This document shows, one piece after another, positions 50,890-61,900 of a stretch of DNA of 64,000 nt (position 1 is its first letter; each line of letters opens with the position of its first letter). A program made the position numbers and the translations under genes. The stretch covers positions 65,848,569-65,912,568 of the forward strand of contig CM063502.1 in the NCBI GenBank assembly GCA_032207245.1, read 5' to 3'. The DNA is from Pardosa pseudoannulata. Taxonomy: Eukaryota; Arthropoda; Arachnida; Araneae; Lycosidae. The notes beneath the pieces were generated by a model. The model was not told the DNA's origin. It ran no database searches and worked only from the letters and a program-made list of their open reading frames with translations.

Positions 50890-50915
50890 ATAATGCAATT
50901 TAAAAATTGCATTAT
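50890..50915. repeat. Perfect 12-bp-arm inverted repeat
   Basis: ATAATGCAATTT, a 2-base loop AA, then AAATTGCATTAT. The arms are perfectly complementary. It could be a hairpin or a homodimer binding site. Confidence 0.9.
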
Positions 50916-52639
50916 AAAGGTTTATATATTATTATAGAAAATGTTTTATATTATTTATTATTTATATATTGTTATTAAAAATGTTTATTTATTATTATAG
51001 CATTATATTATAGAAGGTATTTTGAAAATGTAATTTAGAATAATTAAGGAATGCAATTAAGTTTATGCCATTTGGGCTAAAATAAATATCCATTCAAAAT
51101 TTTACTGCTTCTTTACTGCATAGAGATTGAGACGCTATGTTCTACTGATTTGATTTGCTGTCTATTAAAATGTTTGGTTGGGGTTTACAGAGAGTTGTTA
51201 TCTTACACAACTCGCTGTCAGTTGCACCTCTTGTTTAATCTCTCACGTACCGAAGAACACAACAGTTGTTTATCTTGGGCTGTGACTAATGAGAAATAAA
51301 TACACGTTGTTAATGTCCTCCTACACGATAAACTTTGAAAATCTTCATTAATGGGTAAAACGACTTCACAGAGTTTCCGCATTAATAAGGATATTTATAG
51401 GTCATTAAAATGTTTTCAAAAAGAATCATTTAATCTATGGTAGTTTATGAGCGCTATAAATACTTCTATTTAGTATTACATAAAACGTGGATAGAAATGT
51501 TACTAGCACGCTGTTGAAAGGCATAATAAAAGGTGGTAACTTATTATCCACATCTTTTCTGCTCGTTTTTAAGGTCTTTTTAGATCTTTAGTTCATTTTT
51601 AATGGTTTTCCGTGTTTCTTTATAGAAGGGCAACCAGGAAACATTTAATGCTTTATTGCTTTTACGAATGCTAGTAGCCGATCATTTATTGATACCAGTA
51701 TTAGCTTTTCAGCATTCTTTAGACATTAATAATGTATTTCAGTATTTTAGATTATTTGTTTATGTATTTAGTCATATTCAAATGGTCTAAAAGTTTGCAG
51801 AGCGTTTTATTCTGAACATTAAAGAAATCAATATTTATTGCTTCATTTTGCATTTAAAGAGCCACAATATATTTTCTTTTCTTATCTTGCTTTTCATATT
51901 CATTGCTTGCTTACATTTCTAATATTTTCTACTATGTTTCTACTATTCTTGATCATACTAGGCAAAAAAGTTTTTTTGAAAATAATTAAACAAATTTAGG
52001 AATTAATTAAAGCAGTTCATTGAACATAGCTGGGAGTTGTAGGAAAAATGGAGATTATAAATTTACTAATTATCATACTTAGTTTTTGGAAATTTAGAGA
52101 AAATAAATATTTGAGAACTAAGACAATTTCTTTAAGTTATTATAAAATATATATAATTTTTTACCAAGCATTTTTTTTTTTAGGGGAAGAGGGTTTTTCA
52201 GAAAGATCTTATGTATTAAAATTCAACTTTATTATGTTAAGAACATTTAAAACTTTTTAATGAACGTTTTAAATGTCACTATATATTTTTAGTTAAGAGA
52301 AGTTATGCATGAAACACATGAAAAATAATTATTTCGCTTTATTTCAAAATGTTCAAGTTGAAATCAAAAATACTCCTAATAAATAAAAATGTAACTCAAA
52401 TATTCTCAGATAAACAAAAAAAAAAAAACCAATTATGTTTTTGGGGCTTATAAAACATTTTCCTTGTTCCACTATTATTTTGTCACCTTAAAAATCGAAA
52501 ACAACTTAAAGTAACACATTTTGTAGACATATGCTTTCCAAAATAAATGGTCACATAAAAGATTGTTACTCATTTATCAGCTTGTTATTTACTCATGAAT
52601 TTTTTTACAAGAGGAAGAAATGAGTTTTATGTTACAAAA
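50916..52639. other. AT-rich DNA, nothing recognised
   Basis: A 70-codon ATG-started frame at 52048-52260 is Phe/Ile/Lys-rich as expected from base composition. No family is recognised. Confidence 0.45.
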
Positions 52640-55600
52640 ATAAATAATTTTTATTTTCCTGTTATTTTATAAAAATATAATAAGATTCTTTAAATTATTA
52701 ACTGTACCTTTATGAAAAGGATAATAACTTATAAAATATTCTTGTTTCCAGTCAGCTTAGTTGATTAGTTACCTTTCATTTTCTTTCTAGTATTAAAGTA
52801 TAAAACATATAAAACAGTAATTTAAGAGGAATTTGTTCTTTTTGTAGATCCGAATTTATAGATATGACCCTCGCCCGCCTCCCCCCTAAAAAATATTCAA
52901 AGTATAAATACAGTATAAAAATATTATAAGAACATTTATAAAATTATTATAATATAATATATATTATAAAAAACATTTTTATGACATATTATAAAAAAAT
53001 TCATTTATAAAATATCAAAATATTCTTTAAATTATTAACTGTACCTTTATGAAAATGAAAATAACTTACAAAATATTCTCGTTTCCCGTCAGCTTTGTTT
53101 ATCAATTACATTTCATTTTATTTCTAATATTAAACTATAGAACATACAAAACAATAATTTAAAGGAATTTTTTCTTTTTGTAGATCAGAATTTATAGCCC
53201 TAATTTTCCCCCCCCCAGAAAAAAAATCTTCAAAGTACTTACGAAACATGACAGAAATAATGAATATAATAAAAAGCATTATAAAAAATTATAAAAAACA
53301 TTTATAAAATTATTATAGTATAATGCATATTATAAAAATCATTTTTTATGACATATTATAAAAAATTCATTTATAAAATATGAAAAGATTCTTTAAATTA
53401 TTTGTATCTTTAATTACAAAAACATTATAAAAACATCTATAAAATTATTATAATATAATGCATATTATGAAAAACATTTTTTATGACATATTATAAAAAA
53501 TTCATTTATAAAATATGAAAAGATTCTTTAAATTATTAACTGTACCTTTTATGAAAAGGAAAATAATTTACAAAATATTCTCGTTTCCCGTCAGCTTTGT
53601 TTATCAATTACATTTCATTTTATTTCTAATATTAAACTATAGAACATACAAAACAATAATTTAAAGGAATTTTTTCTTTTTGTAGATCAGAATTTATAGA
53701 TTTGACCCTCGCCCGCCTCCCCCCTAAAAAATGTTCAAAGTACTTACGAAGCATGACAGAATTAATGTATATTATAAAAAAAAACGCATAAAAATATTAT
53801 AAGAACATTTATAAAATTATTATAATATAATGCATATTATAAAAAACATTTTTTATGACATATTATAAAAAAATTAGTTATAAATATGAAAAGATTCTCT
53901 AAATTATTAACTGTACTTTTATCAAATGAAAATAACTTACAAAATATTCTCGTTTCCAGTAAGCTTAGTTTATTAATTGCATTTTATTTTCTTTCTAGTA
54001 TTAAACTATAAAACATATAAAACAGTAATTTAAGAGGAATTTGTTCTTTTTGTAGATCCGAATTTATAGCCCTGACCCCCGACCCCCTCCAAAAAAATAT
54101 TCAAAGTACTTACGAAGCATGACAGAATTAATGCATATTATAAAAAACAGTATAAAAATATTATAAGAACATTTATAAAATTATTATAATATAATGCATA
54201 TTATAAAAAACATTTTTTATGACATATAAAAAATTTATTTATAAATATGAAAAGATTCTCTAAATTATTAACTGTACTTTTATCAAATGAAAATAACTTA
54301 CAAAATATTCTTGTTTCCAGTCAGCTTAGTTTATCAATTACATTTCATTTTCTTTCTAGTATTAAACTATAAAACATACAAAACAATAATTTAAAGGAAT
54401 TTTTTTCTTATTGTAGATCAGAATTCAAAGCCCTAACTCCCCCCCAAAAAAAAAATCTTCAAAGTACTTACGAAACATGACAGAAATAATGAATATAATA
54501 AAAAGCATTATAAAAATATTATAAAAAATATTTATAAAATTATTATAGTATAATGCATATTATAAAAACATTTTTTATGACATATTATAAAAAAATTAGT
54601 TATAAAATATGAAAAGATTCTTTAAATTATTAACTGTACCTTTTATGAAAAGGAAAATAATTTACAAAATATTCTCGTTTCCCGTCAGCTTTGTTTATCA
54701 ATTACATTTCATTTTATTTCTAATATTAAACTATAGAACATACAAAACAATAATTTAAAGGAATTTTTTCTTTTTGTAGATCAGAATTTATAGATTTGAC
54801 CCTCGCCCGCATCCCCCCTAAAAAATGTTCAAAGTACTTACGAAGCATGACAGAATTAATGCATATTATAAAAAACATTATAAAAATATTATAAAAAATA
54901 TTTATAAAATTATTATAGTATAATGCATATTATAAAAACATTTTTTATGACATATTATAAAAAAATTAGTTATAAATATGAAAAGATTCTCTAAATTATT
55001 AACTGTACTTTTATCAAATGAAAATAACTTACAAAATATTCTCGTTTCCAGTAAGCTTAGTTTATTAATTGCATTTTATTTTCTTTCTAGTATTAAACTA
55101 TAAAACATACAAAACAATGATTTAAAGGAATTTTTTCTTTTTGTAGATCAGAGTTTATAGCCCTGACTCCCGTCCCTCCCCCCAAAAAATGCTCAAAGTA
55201 CTTACGAAGCATGACAGAATTAAAGCATATTATAAAAAACATTATAAAAATATTATAAAAGACATTTATAAAATTATTATAATATGCATATTATAAAAAC
55301 ATTTTTATGACATATGAAAAATTCATTTATAAAATATGAAAAGATTCTTTAAATTATTTGTATCTTTAATTATAAAAATATTACGAAAAACATTTATAAA
55401 ATTATTATAATATAATGCATATTATAAAAAACATTTTTTATGACATATAAAAAATTTATTTATAAATATGAAAAGATTCTCTAAATTATTAACTGTACCT
55501 TTATGAAAATGAAAATAACTTACAAAATATTCTCGTTTCGGACAGCTTAGTTTAGCAATTACATTTCATTTTCTTTCTAGTATTAAACTATAAAACAAAA

Positions 55601-58600
55601 AACAATAATTTAAAGGAACTTTTTCTTTTTGTAGATCAGAATTTATAGCCCTAACTCCCCCCCCCCAAAAAAAAAAAATCTTCAAAGTACTTACGAAACA
55701 TGACAGAAATAATGAATATAATAAAAAACATTATAAAAATATTATAAAAAACATTTATAAAATTATTATAGTATAATGCATATTATAAAAAACATTTTTT
55801 ATGACATATTATAAAACATTCATTTATAAAATATGAAAATATTCTTTAAATTATTTGTATCTTTAATTACAAAAACATTATAAAAACATCTATAAAATTA
55901 TTATAATATAATGCATATTATGAAAAACATTTTTTATGACATATTATAAAAAATTCATTTATAAAATATGAAAAGATTCTTTAAATTATTAACTGTACCT
56001 TTTATGAAAAGGAAAATAATTTACAAAATATTCTCGTTTCCCGTCAGCTTTGTTTATCAATTACATTTCATTTTATTTCTAATATTAAACTATAGAACAT
56101 ACAAAACAATAACTTTTCTTTTTGTAGATTACAATTTATAGATTTGACCCTCGCCCGCCTCCCCCCTAAAAAATATTCAAAGTACTTACGAAGCATGACA
56201 GAATTAATGCATATTATAAAAAACAGTATAAAAATATTATAAGAACATTTATAAAATTATTATAATATAATATATATTATAAAAAACATATTTTATGTTA
56301 TATTATAAAAATATATTTATAAAAGATGAAAAGATTCTTTAAATTATTAACTGTACCTTTATGAAAATAAAAATAACTTACAAAATATTCTCGTTTCCAG
56401 TAAGCTTAGTTTATTAATTGCATTTCATTTTATTTCTAGTATTAAACTATAAAACATACAAAACAATAATTTAAAGGAATTTTTTCTTTTTGTAGATCAG
56501 AATTTATAGCCCTGACTCCCGTCCCCCCCCCCAAAAAATGCTCAAAGTACTTACGAAGCATGACAGAATTAAAGCATATTATAAAACACATTAAAAAATA
56601 TTATAAAAGACATTTATAGAATTATTATAATATAATGCATATTATAAAAAACATTTTTATGACATATGAAAAATTCATTTATAAAATATGAAAAGATTCT
56701 TTAAATTATTTGTATCTTTAATTATAAAAATATTACGAAAAACATTTATAAAATTATTATAATATAATATATATTATAAAAAACATTTTTATGACATATT
56801 ATAAAAAAATTCATTTATAAAATATCAAAATATTCTTTAAATTATTAACTGTACCTTTATGAAAATGAAAATAACTTACAAAATATTCTCGTTTCGGACA
56901 GCTTAGTTTAGCAATTACATTTCATTTTATTTCTAATATTAAACTATAGAACATACAAAACAATAATTTAAAGGAATTTTTTCTTTTTGTAGATCAGAAT
57001 TTATAGCCCTAATTTTCCCCCCCCCAGAAAAAAAATCTTCAAAATACTTACGAAACATGACAGAAATAATGAATATAATAAAAAGCATTATAAAAAATTA
57101 TAAAAAACATTTATAAAATTATTATAGTATAATGCATATTATAAAAACATTTTTTATGACATATTATAAAAAATTCATTTATAAAATATGAAAAGATTCT
57201 TTAAATTATTTGTATCTTTAATTATAAAAACATTATAAAAACATTTATAAAATTATTATAATATAATGCATATTATGAAAAACCTTTTTTATGACATATT
57301 ATAAAAAATTCATTTATAAAATATGAAAAGATTCTTTAAATTATTAACTGTACATTTATCAAATGAAAATAACTTACAAAATATTCTCGTTTTCAGTCAG
57401 CTTAGTTTATTAATTGCATTTCATTTTCTTTCTAGTATTAAACTATAAAACATACAAAACAATGATTTAAAGGAATTTTTCTTTTTGTAGATCCGAATTT
57501 ATAGCCCTGACCCCCGACCCCCTCCAAAAAAATATTCAAAGTACTTACGAAGCATGACAGAATTAATGCATATTATAAAAAACAGTATAAAAATATTATA
57601 AGAACATTTATAAAATTATTATAATATAATATATATTATAAAAAACATTTTTATGACATATTATAAAAAAATTCATTTATAAAATATGAAAAGATTCTCT
57701 AAATTATTAACTGTACTTTTATCAAATGAAAATAACTTACAAAATATTCTTGTTTCCAGTCAGCTTAGTTTATCAATTACATTTCATTTTCTTTCTAGTA
57801 TTAAACTATAAAACATAAAAAACAATAATTTAAAGGAATTTTTTTCTTATTGTAGATCAGATTTCATAGCCCTAACCCCCCCCCCCCAAAAAAAAAAAAA
57901 AAAAACCTCCAAAGTACTTACGAAACATGACAGAAATAATGAATATAATAAAAACCCATTATAAAAATATTATAAAAATATTTATAAAATTATTATAGTA
58001 TAATGCATATTATAAAAACATTTTTTATGACATATTATAAAAAATTCATTTATAAAATATGAAAAGATTCTTTAAATTATTAACTGTACCTTTTATGAAA
58101 AGGAAAATAATTTACAAAATATTCTCGTTTCCCGTCAGCTTTGTTTATCAATTACATTTCATTTTATTTCTAATATTAAACTATAGAACATACAAAACAA
58201 TAATTTAAAGGAATTTTTTCTTTTTGTAGATCAGAATTTATAGATTTGACCCTCGCCCGCATCCCCCCTAAAAAATGCTCAAAGTACTTACGAAGCATGA
58301 CAGAATTAAAGCATATTATAAAAAACATTATAAAAATATTATAAAAGACATTTATAAAATTATTATAATATAATGCATTTATAAAAAAACATTTTTTATG
58401 ACATATTATAAAAAAAAATTAGTTATAAATATGAAAAGATTCTTTAAATTATTAACTGTACATTTATCAAATGAAAATAACTTACAAAATATTCTCGTTT
58501 TCAGTCAGCTTAGTTTATTAATTGCATTTCATTTTCTTTCTAGTATTAAACTATAAAACATACAAAACAATGATTTAAAGGAATTTTTCTTTTTGTAGAT

Positions 58601-60015
58601 CAGAATTTATAGCCCTGACCCCCGTCCCTCACAAAAAAAAAATGTTCAAAGTACTTACGAAGCATGACAGAATTAATGCATATTATAAAAAAAACATTAT
58701 AAAAATATTATAAAAGACATTTATAAAATTATTGTAATATGCATATTATAAAAACATTTTTATGACATATGAAAAATTCATTTATAAAATATGAAAAGAT
58801 TCTTTAAATTATTTATATCTTTAATTATAAAAATATTACGAAAAACATTTATAAAATTATTATAATATAATGCATGTTATAAAAACATTTTTTTTGACAT
58901 ATAAAAAATTCATTTATAAAATATGAAAAGATTCTTTAAATTATTAACTGTACATTTATCAAATGAAAATAACTTACAAAATATTCTCGTTTTCAGTCAG
59001 CTTAGTTTATTAATTGCATTTCATTTTCTTTCTAGTATTAAACTATAAAACATACAAAACAATAATTTAAAGGATTTTTTTTCTTTTTGTAGATCAGAAT
59101 TTATAGCCCTGACTCCCGCCCCTCCCCCAAAAATGTTCAAAGTATTTAAGAAGCATGACAGAATTAATGCATATTATAAAAAACAGTATAAAAATATTAT
59201 AAGAACATTTATAAAATTATTATAATGTAATGCACATTATAAAAAACATTTTCTATGATATATTATAAAAAATTTATTTATAAATATGAAAAGATTCTCT
59301 AAATTATTAACTGTACTTTTATCAAATGAAAATAACTTACAAAATATTCTCGTTTCCAGTCAGCTTAGTTTATTAATTGCATTTTATTTTCTTTCTAGTA
59401 TTAAACTATAAAACATACAAAACAATGATTTAAAGGAATTTTTTTCTTTTTGTAGATCAGAATTTATAGCCCTGACCACCACCCCTCCCAAAAAAATGTT
59501 CAAATAACTTACGAAGCATGACAGAATTAATGCATATTATAAAAACAGTATAAAAATATTATAAGAATATTAATAAAATTATTATGATATAATATATATT
59601 ATAAAAACTTTTGTATGACATATTATAAAAAATTCATTTATAAAATATGAAAAGATTCCTTAAATTATTTGTATCTTTAGTTATAAATACATTATAAAAA
59701 AGATTTATAAAATTATTATAATATAATGCATATTATAAAAAATCTTTTTATAACATATTATAAAAAATTTATTTATAAAATATGAAAAGATTTTTAAAAT
59801 TATTAACTGTACCTTTATGAAAATGAAAATAACTTACAAAATATTTTCGTTTCATGTCAGCTTAGTTTATGAATTGCATTTCATTTTCTTTCTAGTATTA
59901 AACTATAAAACATACAAAACAATAACTTAAAGGAATTTGTTCTTTTTGCCCTGACCCCTCCCCCCCCCAAAAAAAAAAATGTTGAAAGTACTTACGAAGC
60001 ATGACAGAATTCTCA
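52640..60015. repeat. Satellite array of 18 monomers in two length classes
   Basis: The landmark CAGCTTAGTTTA (or TAAGCTT / CAGCTTTG) occurs at 52753, 53090, 53592, 53961, 54322, 54686, 55053, 55543, 56045, 56402, 56899, 57398, 57761, 58136, 58506, 58998, 59361 and 59858. Spacings fall into about 357-375 bp and 490-502 bp, with the first at 337. Long monomers hold an extra roughly 130 bp that repeats the TTATAAAATTATTATAATATAATGC-type block once more (marked by TTATTTGTATCTTTAATTA). Each monomer carries a variable C-tract followed by an A-tract, and the ends ACTTACGAAGCATGACAG. No coding frame is retained across monomers. Confidence 0.97.
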
Positions 60016-60747
60016 AAGGGGTAATTTATCACTGAAACAACCAAATTACTTTCTAACTTTCCCTCCATGTAGAATTTATTGACATTTTACCTGAGTTAAC
60101 TTGTCAACCTTAAAAATATTTTAAAATTCTATAAAGCTTGACAAGTAATCTTTTTACAAGATGCTTGAAAGATGCTATTCATTTTAAGACAAGTAGTTTC
60201 TTATTTTTAATCTTGAACTTAAATGCTTAGATATTCGTAAGTGTATCTATATATAAAATCCATTGTATGTGTATGGGCATGCTTACTATGCTATGTAAAG
60301 GCTGGACCGATCTGGCCGGATATTTTCATAGAGAAGGTATGATACGCACTTTTATTCTAAATTGGGTTTGGTGATATAGTCTGGAGCTATTTTGTATTTT
60401 TTCTTTTATATGCTAAAATAACTAGACATTTTTAAGTAACTTAATTCATGAGGTGGTGTTTAAAATGTGTTTTGGATTATACGAGTTTTAAGGCATTTTG
60501 ACTAGATTAACTTCACGAAATAATTAGTTTTAACTATTTTTATTTGATATATCTGTTCCTTTTTAACTTATTCTCTACCTTAATTACCCTATTAGCTCTT
60601 ATTACTTCATCCCCTGTCCCTCTAGTTATATCTTGTGCCGTAAAATGATGTGTTGTATTAAAGAAAATAAATACAAAAAAAAATAAAAATAAAAAATGTG
60701 TGTATTATTATTATTATGGAACAGGATAGTGTACCTAACTGTGGTGT
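60016..60747. other. Single-copy DNA flanking the large array
   Basis: No gene. Near 60245-60320 CTATATATAAAATCCATTG with GGCTGGACCGATCTGG resembles ends of common arthropod mobile elements. An ATT trinucleotide run lies near 60706-60716. Confidence 0.35.
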
Positions 60748-60751
60748 TTAA

Positions 60752-61319
60752 CCCCTTCCGGTAAAATGACGAGTCTAGCTCGTCATTGGTTTTTCATTCC
60801 ACACCGCACAATGACGAGCTACACTCTTCATGCGACTAAAGTTAATGTTAAATACGATAATTAATTTAGTTTATAATTTCTAGTATACTGAATTTAGCAA
60901 GACTTTTGTTACTTGTGGAAATACCAGGTCACTATTACATATTGTTTATTTAGAATTTCTTGGTACAAGTCACTGCCAAATTGATGAGTCAGAATAAAAG
61001 AAAACCTACTAAGAATGCCGTGTGTGTTACAAGAATCAAATTAGAAGTGAGACTCCCTAGCGGTGTAAACAATTCAGTATTCCTTTGCACTTTGTTTTGA
61101 AAAGTACCACTATCTTGAAGACTATTATCTGTATACCTTATTAATGTTTTGCTTTGATATTTTCTTAATTATACCTTTTCTGTTATTATTTAACACTATG
61201 TAAAAAGTGGATTTTAATTAGGAATATGTAAGAATTGTAAAATGAAACAAGTTTTTTAAATAAAAAATAAATGGTTATTTCACGCACAGTTTTTCATTAT
61301 TAAATCGAACCGGAAGGGG
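60752..61319. mobile_element. piggyBac-type MITE (568 bp) in a TTAA site
   Basis: TTAA flanks both ends (60748-60751, 61320-61323), with 11-bp perfect inverted termini CCCCTTCCGGT / ACCGGAAGGGG. Just inside the left end is a hairpin AATGACGAG-TCTAG-CTCGTCATT (60765-60787), and a third AATGACGAGCT lies at 60810. There is no transposase frame, so it is non-autonomous. Both piggyBac-type MITEs share only the CCC-initial terminus, so they are different families. Confidence 0.88.
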
Positions 61320-61323
61320 TTAA

Positions 61324-61900
61324 TATTTGACCGTAAGACTCCATCTAGTGTTTCGCACCGTGTATACTAACCACAACTTTCTTTTCAGGGTATTAATCAG
61401 ATATTGTTGTATTTTTACAGGTAGTTACAACTTAAGTCACAGCTCTCACTGATTTCTCCTTACCCACCTTTTAATGCCAGGTACCTCTAAAGTACTCCTT
61501 TTCTAAATTTTTAAACTTAATAGTACCTTACAGTTTTTACCATGCTTACTGATTACCTTTATAATCGGGGATAAAGCCGTCTGGCTAAGGAGCCCCATAA
61601 CTGTCCGTTTATATGGGAGGAGGCTTTTTAACTTCAATTTTGCCGTTTTTCATAGCAAAATCGTTACTATGGCAACAGAGTGATCGTTTTGTAAATTTAA
61701 AAATAACTGTCTACAAAATAATTATTTGCAAATTATGTCAGATGAGGAAATTCGTAATAATAAAACTGCATTATTATGAGAAAAGAACCACTCATATAAC
61801 TAACTTTTTAACACTTCAAAATTTGGTAGAGAACACAGCAGTAATCACGGGGAAAATTGACAGATTTGGTTATAATTAAAGATTAATCATGATAATTTCT
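61324..61900. promoter_or_regulatory. Single-copy segment with a perfect RFX X-box-like motif
   Basis: GTTACTATGGCAAC at 61673-61686 fits the RFX X-box consensus GYTRYY-N(1-3)-RRHRAC at every position. It sits in a GC-richer stretch (61560-61690) that also contains GTCTGGCTAAGGAGCCCC. An 88-codon open frame (61613-61879) over it starts at a codon that is not supported and has no recognisable domain. RFX sites mark ciliary-gene promoters and enhancers, but no gene is visible next to it in this window. Confidence 0.4.

Noticed and set aside
52640..60015. CRISPR-like regular array
   Set aside because: Monomers are 360-500 bp with no short identical repeat and unique spacer pattern, and the DNA is eukaryotic.
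60245..60320. Mobile-element-like start (TATATATAAAATCCATTG...GGACCGATCTGG)
   Set aside because: Suggestive wording only. No partner end or coding sequence was found.
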